The notes under the pieces are model-generated. The model searched no databases and had not been told where the DNA came from. It saw only the letters and a program-made list of their open reading frames with translations. Below, piece after piece: positions 44,201 through 56,265 of a stretch of DNA of 64,000 nucleotides. A program made the position numbers and the translations under genes. The first letter of the stretch is position 1; each line of letters begins with the position of its first letter. Source of the stretch: Stomorhina lunata (taxonomy: Eukaryota; Arthropoda; Insecta; Diptera; Rhiniidae). The stretch spans positions 16,942,489 through 17,006,488 of the forward strand of contig OW121742.1 in NCBI GenBank assembly GCA_933228675.1, read 5' to 3'.

Positions 44201-45889
44201 AAAAATCTGAAATTATTTTAAATTAGACTTTGTCTCCGTTTTGAAAAATATTCCCGATTCGGTTACATTTATTTCAAACAATGCTTACAAAAATAGTTTG
44301 CTAGCTCTAGCAACAACCGACTTTGCTAACATCCAAATTCCAACTGAAAGCCTTTGATACTCATTTTCACGGGTTTTATTAATGATCGTGATATTTACTA
44401 AAAACTATAAAAAGTCATCGGGTTCCGGTGGTATGGGCTGTCTATCCCTGCTTATAAGGAACCTAGTTAAGTCATAAAATTATAGCAATTGTGTATGTAA
44501 AATTCTAAAAGTCACGGTTTTTAAATAAAGTGTTGGGTGTCTGATGATTAATATTAATTATGACTACTTTTACAAATTTCCTTATAACTTTGTTATTTAT
44601 CAAGCAATTTTAAAAATTTAATAATAAATGAAAATTACTTTTATCTTTCCCATAATTCTTTTCCTTTGGGTCATCTGCTAATATTAAAATTTTTATGAAA
44701 AACAAAACAATTTTGGTTTTTAAATTAAACACAAAATATTTTTCCAAAAAAAGATACGGACTTTTTGAAGAAATTAGAATTTTTATTTAGATCGAAATCT
44801 GTTTTTTTTTTCAAAATCTTTCATTAATCATAAATAAAGTTTCAAATGTCATTAACAGACATCATTTTTCCTAACCCAGATATAACGATTCAAACCATCT
44901 TAATTATCTTTTATAAAGAAAACAAAATATAGCCTGAAAGATCTTCATTATAATTTCATTTATCTTTCAAAATTTTCACAAAATAATTATTAACAATAAA
45001 CAAAAATTAAGTTAAACAAATAACAAGAGAAACTTTTCACATCTATCATTGGTAAAACTAAACAGCATCAGGAAAATACTCAATATAAGAAATAACTAAA
45101 GATGATGTAAAAGTTTCAATGCTTTAAAGTTGATACAATTTTTTTGCTTTTGTGTTTATCCTCTTACTATTCAATAATTTATGGCTTTATCCAATAGCTA
45201 GAGGAAATATAGTTAGGAAAGGACCAAAACTGTAGGATAGAGTGCGTTTCTTTCACTTGGCCCAGAGTGTGTTTTATAACTTTGTTGCTTGCTCTTGAAA
45301 ATTTAATGGTCTCTCCTTCATTGTATGACCATGTCCTTGCGGTGTTACGGTTTTGTGGTTCTTGATAGTTTTTTTTATTTTTTTATTTCTTCATCTATTC
45401 TTGTTATTCGCTGCAAGTTTTTGATATTTTTTAAATATTTGTAGTTAATATCTAATACTTTCAATAGAGCCACAGAAAAAATTAAACAAAAAAGTTTATT
45501 TCTATGATGATGGCGATGAAAAAAAGAATCAAAAAAGTGGAAAAAATAAAGTGTTAACACAAAAACTCTAGTTGTTTATTGAAAAGTTATGAATTGATAT
45601 TTTAAGGAAGCCAGAAGGACTTTTTCGTTAGTAGTTAGTATATGAAACAGACAAGGTTAAAAGGATTTAAGAAATTAAGAAGTTGTTTAAGTTACAGAAG
45701 GTTAACTACTTTTAGTATTAAGGATATGATATTTTAGATAAGAGATTTTAAAATGTTTTTGAAAAGGAAAGTTGTAACATAAAACACAAGGAATTACTGT
45801 TTATTTCGTTAAATTTCTATTATTAGTTTATAGCTACGATGAACATAATTGACTGTAGGTGTTAGTAAGAAATGTTTAATTTCCAATTA
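44201..45889. other. Single-copy-looking DNA
   Basis: No gene recognised. A diverged inverted box of the 345-bp family (three mismatches) lies at 44537-44556. Confidence 0.5.
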
Positions 45890-46109
45890 AAATTTAATTT
45901 CCAATTAAAATTTTTGAAATCTCTAACACATTATAGAAGTTACAAAGTAAAATGTTAAATTACTCAAAATTAATATCAATCATACGTCACATTACACTTT
46001 CTTGTTGAAAACATGATTTTGAAGATTTTACAAACATGATTTTGATCATTTTAAAAATTACAAATGATTAAACAAGAATTTTAAATCTACAGAAAAATAT
46101 AAAGAATTA

Positions 46110-47382
46110 TAGAGTGTTCTAAAAAAAATATGCATTTACTATTTTAGACAAAATTTATCCATAGTGCTAGAAATAATTTATTTTTTGATCAAGTTAGTTT
46201 CTATAGATATGTCAGATACTATTATTTTAGAAATTATTAATTTTCAATAGTTATGTCAATCAAAATGGACTGCAAAAAAAAAGTTCGTGAAAATATAATT
46301 AAAACTTTTCAAAAAAATCCGTCATGGACTTTTAAAAAAATAGCTAAAAATTTGAAAGTTGACCCTCGAACGGTTTCTAGTGCCATCAGACGGTATAAGG
46401 AAAACCTGAGCATTGAAAGAAAACCTGGATCAGGGAGATAAAAAGGTCCTACAGATATTGGTAAGGCAAAAGAAGTCGAGCGACTCTTTCGAAGAGCGCC
46501 TAACACTTTTTTAAGAAAAGCAGCTCGTACGGTGAAATGTTCTACGAATTTTGCACATAGAGTCAAAGCTTATGCTGGACTGGAGATCGCAATGCTATAA
46601 AGAACTTAGAAGCAAAAAAAACGAGCGAAAAAATTGAAGTCTGATTTTATAAAAAAATACACCTGTTGTGTAATTAATGATGAAACATACGTACTGGCAG
46701 ACTTTTCTCAACATCCTGGTCAAGATTTTTATGTTGCTGATAAACGGGGCAATGTTCGACAAGAGTTTCGCACAAAAAAACAAACAAAATTCCCTAAGAA
46801 GTTTCTCGTGTGGCAAGCTATTTGCAGTTGTGGCAAAAGAAGTAAAGTATTTGTGGCATCTGGCACAATAAACACAGAAATTTAGATAAAGGAGTGCCTA
46901 CAAAAACGGTTGTTACCCTTTTTAAGAGAGCACAGAGTGATTACATTTTTTTGGCCCGATTTGGCATCATGCCATTATGGAAAAAAGGCACTTGAGTGGT
47001 ACTCAAAGAATAATGTCATTTTTGTACCACGAGAGGCAAGTCCACCTAACTGTCCAGAACTTCGGCCTGCGGAAAGGTATTGGGCTCTGGTAAAAAAGGA
47101 ATTGAAGAACATAGGAAAGATTTCCAAGAACATGTCCGATTTTAAGCGCAGGTGGAACACATGCTCCAAAAAGGTATCAGAAGCAACTGTAAAATCTTTA
47201 ATGGGAGGGTTTCCGAAAAAAGTCGATAATTTTGCAAAACCCGAGTACTAAGTAAACATTTTAATGCTAAATGATTTTGTATAATATGTCATTATATTTG
47301 CGTATTTTGTAGAGTTTTCATATTAAAAGGTTTGATTTTTATTTAAGAAAATCCAACTACAAATTTTATTTAGAGCACTCTT
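46110..47382 (+). mobile_element. Tc1/mariner element (ITmD37E type), complete ends, dead transposase
   Basis: Ends share AGAGTG and CTCTA-type inverted repeats of about 22 bp (left AGAGTGTTCTAAAAAAAAT at 46111; right complement AGAGTGCTCTAAATAAAAT). TA flanks lie at 46108-46109 and 47383-47384. The 1273-bp length is normal for the superfamily. The insertion splits one 345-bp repeat: the distance between boxes at 45971 and 47591 is 1620, which becomes 345 after removing the element and one TA. Confidence 0.88.
46253..47251 (+). pseudogene. Tc1/mariner transposase pseudogene, DD37E catalytic pattern
   Basis: This would be the cut-and-paste transposase of the surrounding element. A single reading frame runs the whole length (about 332 codons) but is broken by four stops at 46439-46441 (TAA), 46598-46600 (TAA), 46607-46609 (TAG) and 46883-46885 (TAG); I see no frameshift. 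The N-terminus has a helix-turn-helix (FKKIAKNLKVDPRTVSSAIRR). The catalytic acids are recognisable: D in NDETYV (46679-46681), D in FWPDLASCHY (46958-46960) and E in PELRPAERYW (47072-47074), with 37 residues between the last two, which points to the ITmD37E group described in mosquitoes. The linker around 46590-46615 looks short. Decay by point mutation without indels suggests moderate age. The first ATG (46253) or MDCKK (46265) may have been the start. Confidence 0.88.
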
Positions 47383-48109
47383 TAGTTGCTTTTAAATAAA
47401 CCATAAAATTTCATTCAAAATGACAAATATTGTACTTTTCATTAGAAGTTCTTACTTGTGCTTATATTTTCGAAGAGTAGAATTGAACAGAAATGAAGTG
47501 TGAAGGGTTTAATTTAATTTCCAATTAAAATTTTTCAAATCATTGACGAATTACAAAAGATGTAATGTAAAATGTTAAATTACTCAAAATAATGTCAATC
47601 ATACGTCACATTATACTTTGTTTTTAAAAACATAAATTTGAAGATTTTACAAACATGATTTTTATCATTTTGAAAACTGCAAATGATTAAACAAAAATTT
47701 TAAATCTAAAGAAAATTCTTGTATATAGAAAAATAGCTGCTACAAAAACTTTACAATTTCATTCAAATTGAAAAATATTGTACTTTGCAATAGAAGTTCT
47801 TACTTGTGCTTATATTTTCGAAGAGTAGAATTAAACAGAAATGAAGTGTAAAGAGTTTAATTTAATATCCAATTAAAATGTTTCAAATCACTAAACAATT
47901 ACAAAAGTTATAAAGTAAAATGTTAAATTACTCATAATTAATATCAATCATACGACACATTACACTATCTTTTTAAAAACATGATTTTGAAGATTTTACA
48001 AACATGATTTTGATTACCTTGTAGATTTCAAATGATCTACAAGCATTTGAGATATACAAAATAAATATTAAGAACCAAAAGCTTTTCTTTATACTAAATA
48101 GTTTGAAAA

Positions 48110-50870
48110 TTTTGAAAAATTTTATATAAAAATAAGAAATTTTTGAAAAATTTCCTACAAAAATAAGAAATTTTTGAAAAATTTCATACAAAAATAAGAA
48201 ATTTTTGAAAAATTTCCTATAAAAATAAGAAATTTTTAAAAAATTTCTTATAAAAAAAAGAAATTTTTGAAAAATTTCTTATAAAAAAAGAAATTTTTGA
48301 AAAATTTCTTATAAAAAAAGACATTTTTGAAAAATTTCTTATAAAAAAAAGAAATTTTTGAAAAATTTCTTATAAAAAAAAGAAATTTTTGAAAAATTTC
48401 TTATAAAAAAAAGAAATTTTTGAAAAATTTCTTATAAAAAAAAGAAATTTTTGAAAAATTTCTTATAAAAAAAAGAAATTTTTGAAAAATTTCTTATAAA
48501 AATAAGAAATTTTTGAAAAATTTCGTATAAAAATAAGAAATTTTTAAAAAAATTTCCTATAAAAATAAGAAATTTTTGAAAAATTTCCTATAAAAATAAG
48601 AAATTTTTGGAAAAATTTCTTATAAAAATAAGAAATTTTTGAAAAATTTCTTATAAAAGTAAGAAATTTTTGAAAAATTTCCTATAAAAATAAGAAATTT
48701 TTGAAAAATTTCTTATAAAAATAGAAAATTTTTGAAAAATTTCTTATAAAAATAATAATTTTTATAGGAAAAATTAGAAATTTTTGAGGAATTTCCTATA
48801 ATAGAAATGAAATTAAAAAATGTCCTATAAAAATACGAAAGTTTTGAAAAATTTCCTATAAAAATAAGAAATTTTCGAACATTTTCCTATAAAAATAAGA
48901 AACTTTTAAAAATTTCTTATAAAAATAAGAAATTTTTTAAAAATTTCTTATAAAAATAAGAAATTTTTTAAACATTTCTTATAAAAATAAGAAAATTTTT
49001 AAAAATTTCTTATAAAAATAAGAAAATTTTTAAAAATTTCTTATACAAATAAGAAATTTTGAAAAATTTCTTATAAAAATGAGAAATTTTTGAAAAATTT
49101 CTTATAAAAATAAGAAGTTTTCTTATAAAAATAAGAAACTTTTGAAAAATTTCTTATAAAAACAAGAAATTTTTGAAAAATTTCTTATAAAAGTAAGAAA
49201 TTTTTGAAAAATTTCTTATAAAAATAAGAAATTTTTGAAAAATTTCCTATAAAAATAAGAAATTTTTGAAAAATTTTCTATAAAAAAAAGAAATTTTTGA
49301 AAAATTTCTTATAAAAAAAAAGAAATTTTTGAAAAATTTCTTATAAAAAAAAAGACATTTTTGAAAAATTTCTTATAAAAAAAAGAAATTTTTGAAAAAT
49401 TTCTTATAAAAATAGAAAATTTTTGAAAAATTTCTTATAAAAATAAGAAATTTTTGAAAATTTCCTATAAAAATTAGAAATTTTTGAGGAATTTCCTATA
49501 ATAGAAATGAAATTAAAAAATGTCCTATAAAAATACGAAAGTTTTGAAAAATTTCCTATAAAAATAAGAAATTTTCGAACATTTTCCTATAAAAATAAGA
49601 AACTTTTAAAAATTTCTTATAAAAATAGGAAATTTTTTAAAAATTTCTTATAAAAATAAGAAATTTTTTAAAAATTTCTTATAAAAATAAGAAAATTTTT
49701 AAAAATTTCTTATAAAAATAAGAAAATTTTTAAAAATTTCTTATACAAATAAAAAATTTTTAAAAATTTCTTATAAAAATGAGAAATTTTTGAAAAATTT
49801 CTTATAAAAATAAGAAATTTTCTTATAAAAATAAGAAACTTTTGAAAAATTTCTTATAAAAACAAGAAATTTTTGAAAAATTTCTTATAAAAGTAAGAAA
49901 TTTTTGAAAAATTTCTTATAAAAATAAGAAATTTTTGAAAAATTTCCTATAAAAATAAGAAATTTTTGAAAAATTTTCTATAAAAAAAAGAAATTTTTGA
50001 AAAATTTCTTATAAAAAAAAAGAAATTTTTGAAAAATTTCTTATAAAAAAAAAGACATTTTTGAAAAATTTCTTATAAAAAAAAGAAATTTTTTAAAAAT
50101 TTCTTATAAAAAAAAGAAATTTTTGAAAAATTTCTTATAAAAATAAGAAATTTTTGAAAAATTTCATATAAAAATAAGAAATTTTTGAAAAATTTCATAT
50201 AAAAATAAGAAATTTTTGAAAATTTCCTATAAAAATAAGAAATTTTTGAAAAATTTCTTATAAAAATAAGACATTTTTGAAAAATTTCTTATAAAAATAA
50301 GAAATTTTTGAAAAATTTCTTATAAAAATAAGAAATTTTTGAAAAATTTCTTATAAAAATAAGAAATTTTTGAAAAATTTCTTATAAAAATAAGAAATTT
50401 TTGAAAAATTTCTTATAAAAATAAGAAATTTTTGAAAAGTTTCTTATAAAAATAAGAAATTTTTGAAAAATTTCTTATAAAAATAAGAAATTTTTGAAAA
50501 TTTTCTTATACAAATTAGGAATTTTTGAAAAATTTCTTATAAAAATAAGAAATTTTTGAAAAATTTCTTATAAAAATAAGAAATTTTTGAAAAATTTCTT
50601 ATAAAAATAAGAAATTTTTGAAAAATTTCTTATAAAAATAATAAATTTTTGAAAAATTTCTAATAAAAATAATAAATTTTTGAAAAATTTCTTATAAAAA
50701 TAATAAATTTTTGAAAAATTTCTTATAAAAATAATAAATTTTTGAAAAATTTCTTATAAAAATAAGAAATTTTTGAAAAATTTCTTATAAAAATAAGAAA
50801 TTTTTAAAAAATTTCTTATAAATATAAGAAATTTTTGAAAAATTACTTAGAATTTTTTTTTTTTTTTTAA
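48110..50870 (+). repeat. 31-bp minisatellite array inside the 345-bp family
   Basis: About 90 units of the AAGAAATTTTTGAAAAATTT type with CTTATAAAAAT or CTTATAAAAAAA spacers. About 48.72-49.41 kb is repeated at 49.41-50.10 kb with an exact 700-bp offset, including rare variants such as TTTTTGAGGAATTTCC at 48781 and 49481. It lies between segments of one 345-bp unit. Confidence 0.96.
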
Positions 50871-53472
50871 ATTTAAAATTTTTTAAAAAAATTGTATAAA
50901 AATATTGAAGTTTTGAACAGAAATGAACCACTCACACGATTTTGTATAATTTCCAATTAAAATTTTTCAAATCACTAACAAATTACAGAAGTTATAACGT
51001 AAAATGTTAAAGTACTCCTAAATTATATCAATCATATGACACATTACACTTTCATTGTTAAGAACATGATATTGAAGATTTACCAAACATGATTTTGATC
51101 ATTTTTAAATTAAAAAGCATTTGAATGCTACAACAAATTATTAAGAATCAATAGCTTTTAATTAAACTATAAAATTTCATTTAATTTAAAAAATGTTGTA
51201 ATTTGTAATAAAAGTTCTCTATATTTTCGAAGACTAGAATTGAACAGAAATCAAGTGTGAAGGGTTTTATTTAATTTCCAAATAAAATTTTTCAAATCAC
51301 TGACGAATTACAAAAGTTATAATGTAAAATGTTAAATTACTCATAATTAATATCAATCATACGACACATTAAACTACCTTTTTAAAAACATGATTTTGAA
51401 GATTTTACAAACATGATTTTCATCTCTTTAAAAATTTAAAATGATTTTACAAGCATTTGAAAGCTACAAAAAATTAAAAAGAATCGAAAGCTTTTGAATA
51501 AACTATAAAATTTCATTCAAATTAAAAATGTTTGTACTTTCAAATAAAAATTCTTACAAGTTTTTATATCTTTGAAGATAAGAATTTAAGTGAAGTGAAG
51601 TGTGAAGGGTTTAATTTAATTTTCAATCAAAATTTTTCAAATCACTAACAAATTACAAAAGTTATGATATAAAATATTAAATTACTCATAATTAATATCA
51701 ATCATACGACACATTACACTTTTTTTCAAAACATGATTTTGAAGATTTTGCAAACTTGATTTGACGATTTTGAAGATTCCTGATGATTTGACAAGCATTA
51801 GAAAGTTACAGCAAATAATAACGAATCAATAGCTTTTAAATAAACTATACAATTTCATTCAAATTAAAAAATATTGCACTTTATAATAAAAATTATTTCA
51901 TCTGTTTATAATGTCAAAGACTAGAATTGAACAAAAAGGTAGTGTTTTATTGAATTTACAGTTAAAAATGTTCGAATCATTAGCAAATCAAAAAACTTAT
52001 GAGCAAAAATATAAAATTACGCCTAAATAATATCAATCATACGCCATAATATATTTTTCTTAAAAAAATTTAATGACTGTCAGTCTCTTTAAAAGTTTAA
52101 AACAATCAATTGTAATAGAAGAATATATTAAAACAATATAAGCATTTTTAGAATTTATTCTTAAAATACAATTTGGAAAAGTAAAATTTTAAAAGTTAAA
52201 ATTTTTTTTCAAAATTTCAAGTTTGTAGCAAAGTATCATGAAAACTGTAAACTTTGCCCAAAATTTATATAAACATACTAAAAGCTTATGGTGTTCTGAT
52301 ATTATTTAATTTATTTTTTTTTTAATTTCTTCAGAAATTGTTAATCTAAAGAGTAATGAGCAAAATTAGTCACAATTAATATCAATCATACGCCACCCTA
52401 AACAATTTTTTAAAAATTGAATTAAAAATAAAATGTATAATGTTTTCACCCCCTTAAACATAAAACATGCTTTAAAATGTCCTTTACTTTCTTCCCTTTC
52501 GAATAGATGCCCTTTTTTATTTGTTTCATTCTCTCTTTGTCAAAGTTTTTACTTTAAACTCTACAAACTTCAAAACTTTGATTGACATGTTCCGTAAATT
52601 ACTATAATTTTTAATTAAATATACAATATCATTACAGTGTAATTCAATTTGCACTACCTAATTTTTTCACATGATAAAAAGTTAAAAGTTTATAATATTT
52701 GAGCTGTGAAAATTTTCTAGTAAAAAAATAAGCAATAAACAAAGCGAAAAAAAAAATTTTAATTCAATTTTGCAATTTAATATATGGATAAATTAAAAAC
52801 GGACAATGATAGCTGTTTTTAACACAATATGAAGTTATACGTTTGTTTAAAGTTAACTTTAAATGGGGGTAAAAACTAATTAAGTATGAATGTAAATTAG
52901 CTATTAATTTGAATAATGACCATTAAGAGAAAAACAATTGAAATAACCAAAACAAACAATTAAACTAAAGTTGAGGAGATTTAACAGGTATTTAACAAAA
53001 TATAATCAAAGAAAACTTAGGATAACTCATGATATTATCATGCCAATCAAGTTTTGTTTTAAAAGTTAAGGAAATCTAATTAAAAGCTTAAGGTATTAGG
53101 GTTAATTCTCAATTTAAAGATTTAAAATAGCTTTGAAATTAAAAAAGTTATTAAAAATTATATAAAATATGACATAATTAATATCAATCATACGACACCT
53201 TAAACATTTCTATTAAAATATAGAATTTCTATTGAATTTTTAACTTTCTTTAGTTTTAAACAATTGTTTATGGTAGAAGACAATTAACTTTATCTTGGTT
53301 TTCTATAAACTATGAAATGAAAATACGAGGGCCGTCTTAAAATTGCTGTAAAAATATGATAAAAAGAAATCTTATATTAACCAATTCACATATCACAGAA
53401 AACTAAAGTTCTATCAAGACTTAAACACTTTTTAGATTATAATTTATATTGTCTTATTTTAAAATACAACTT

Positions 53473-53514
53473 CCTAATCAATTTTAATTTGCTTCTTCTT
53501 TTCTTTCAGGTAAG
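53473..53514 (+). promoter_or_regulatory. Candidate recursive splice site (ratchet point)
   Basis: CTAAT branch point at 53473-53477, pyrimidine tract CTTCTTCTTTTCTTT, then CAG (ending 53508) joined directly to GTAAGT (53509-53514). This is the arrangement of known Drosophila recursive splice sites in long introns: acceptor and consensus donor with no exon between. A further GTAAGT at 53585 could define a transient 76-nt exon. It implies a plus-strand transcript crossing the window. No transcript evidence is available here. Confidence 0.65.
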
Positions 53515-53544
53515 TCCTATTAAAATCTTTTGGTCCTTATCTTC

Positions 53545-53590
53545 TACTAATTTTCTGCTAGTAAAGCCTGAGAGCTTTTACAATGTAAGT
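53545..53590 (+). promoter_or_regulatory. Second acceptor and donor: possible 23-nt microexon
   Basis: TACTAAT (53545-53551), then TTTCTGCTAG ending at 53561, then 23 nt to GTAAGT at 53585. It may be a microexon or part of the recursive-exon arrangement at 53509-53584. Confidence 0.35.
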
Positions 53591-53764
53591 TTTAAATCGT
53601 TTTTAATAATAAAATAATCAATATTAACAGAGATTGAAAACCAGGAAAAGCTGTTTACCATTGAAGTATCATGAAGTAGCTTTAGGTAGAATTTGGTAGG
53701 AATTAGGCATAAAACTAAGATGAAGAATACAAAGGAACAAGTAATGTTATCAATCAGAAATTTT

Positions 53765-56265
53765 TAATAATATTTTAAAATTCTAATAGAAAAATTTTGA
53801 TATCAAAAATTTGTATAAAAAACTATTGATCTTAAAATTTTAAATTCAAAATTTTTTATTGCAAATTTTCGATATTCAAATTTTTTAAGAAAATTTTTAA
53901 TATTAAAACTTTTTATAGAGAATTTTTGATGTTAAAATTTATTATAAAAAATTTTGATATGAAAATTTTTTATAGAAAATTTTCGATGTCAAAAATTTTT
54001 TTAGATAATTTTCGATATAGAAATTAAAAAAATGTTGATATTAAAATTTCAATTGCAATATTAAAATTTTGTATTGAAAATTTTGTCTATTTAAATTTAA
54101 AAAAAAAATAAAATTTGTTATAGAAAATTTTCGATATCAAAATTTTTTATATAAAATTTTGATATTGAAATTTGTTAAGGAAAATTTTTGATATTAAAAT
54201 TTTGTAAAAAAAAATTTCGATATTCAGAAAGAAAGAAAATTTTCAATATTAAAATTTTTTGTAGAAAATTTTGTATATTAAAATTTTTTAAAGAAAATTT
54301 TGAATATTAAAATTTTTTGTATAGAAAATTTTCGATATTAAAATTTTTGTTTAGAAAATTTTCGATACTAAAATTTTTTATAGAAAATTTAAAAAAATTT
54401 TGAATATTAAAATTTTTTATACAAATTTTTAAATATTAAATATTTTTGTAGAAATTTTGGATATTCATTTTTTTTTATAGAAAATTTTGAATATTAAAAT
54501 TTTTTGTAGAAAATTTTTGATATTCAAATTTTTTATTGAAAATTTTGTATATTAAAATTTTTTAAAGAATATTTTGAATATTAAAATTTTTGTATAGAAA
54601 ATTTTCCATACGAAAAATTTTTATAGAAAATTTAAAAAAATTTTTAATATTAAAATTTTTTATACAAATTTTTGAATATTAAATATTTTTGTAGAAATTT
54701 TGGATATTCATTTTTTTTTTATAGAAAATTTTGAATATTAAATGTTGTTGTAGAAAATTTTGGATATTAAACCTTTTTTTAACAAAATGTTGGATATTAA
54801 AATTTTGTATAAAAAATTTTGGATATTAAAATATTTTCTTTTTAATTTTATATAGAAAATTTTGGATATTAAAATTTTTATTAAAATTTTTTATAGAAAA
54901 TTTTAGATATTAAAATTTTTTAAAGAAAATTTTCGATATCAAACTTTTTTATAGAAAATTTTAGATATTAATTTTTTTTATGTAAAATTTTGGTTATGAA
55001 ATTTTTTTATAGAAAATTTTGGATATTCAATTTTTTAATCAATTTTGGATATTAAATTTGTTTATAGAAAATTTTGGATATTTAATTTTTTTATAGAAAA
55101 TTTTTGATATTAAAATCTTTTATAGAAAATGTTTCATTAAAATCCTTTATAGAAAATTTTCGATATTAAAATTTTTTATAGAAAATTTTCGATGTTAAAC
55201 TTTTTTATAGAAAATTTTCGATATTAAAATTTTTTATAGAAAATTTTCGATATTAAAATTTTTTATAGAAAATTTCTAGATATTAAAATTTTTTATAGAA
55301 AATTTTGGATATTAAAATTTTTTAAAGAAAATTTTTGATATTAAAATTTTTTATAAAAAATTTTAGATATTAAATTTTTAAAAAAAAACTTTTGACATTA
55401 AAATTTAAAAAAAAAAACTTGTGACATTAAAATTTTTTATAGCAAATTTTCGATATTAAAATTTTTTATAGAAAGTTTTCGATATCCAAATTTTATATAG
55501 AAAATTTTTAAATATTTAAATTTTTCATAGAAAATTTTGAATATTAAAATTTTTTATATAAAATTTTGGATATAAAACTTTTTATAGATAATTTTGGATA
55601 TTAAAATTTTTTTTTATTAAATTTTCGATTTTAAAATTTTTTATAGAAAATTTTTAGATATAAACATTTTTTATAGAAAATTTAGGATATACAAATTTTT
55701 TATAGAAAGATTTTGGATATTCAAGTTTTTTATACAAAATATTAAAATTTTGGATATTAAAATTTTTTTATATAAAATTTTGAATATAAAAATTAGAAAA
55801 TTTTTTATACAAAATTTTTGATAATAAAATTTTTTAAAGACAATTTTTGATATCAACATTTTTTAAAGAAAATCTTTGACAACAATTTTTATGTTAAAGT
55901 TTTTAAAGGAAAATTTTGGATATCAAAACATTTTAGAAAATTTTTAATATTAAAATTTTTTATAAAAAAATATTTGATTTGTTATAGAAAATTTTTGGTA
56001 GTCAAATTTTTTATTTAAAATTTGTTTATAAAAAATTTTCGATATTAAAATTTTGAATAGAAAATTTTCGAAATTTATTTTTGTATAGAAAATTTCCAAT
56101 ATTAAAATTTTTTTATAGAAAATTTTTGATACTGAAATTTTTTTAGAAAATTTTTGAATTGAGATTTTTATAGAAAATTTTCGATATTGAAATTTTTTTA
56201 TAAAAAGTTTCTGATATAAAAAAAAATTTATAGAAAATTTTTGATATTAAAATTTTATCCAGAAA
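53765..56265 (+). repeat. 29-bp minisatellite array (TATAGAAAATTTTCGATATT type)
   Basis: Units alternate TTTTTTATAGAAAATTTT with CGATATTAAAA or GGATATTAAAA. A block near 54.38 kb recurs near 54.62 kb (about 240 bp). It ends at 56265 directly into 345-bp-family sequence. Confidence 0.95.

Larger units (their letters stand above)
50871..53764. other. 345-bp family tandem copies and a single-copy island
   Basis: 50.9-52.5 kb is tandem 345-bp family. 52.5-53.15 and 53.2-53.76 kb look single-copy; the latter holds the splice signals listed below. No protein-coding gene recognised. Confidence 0.6.
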
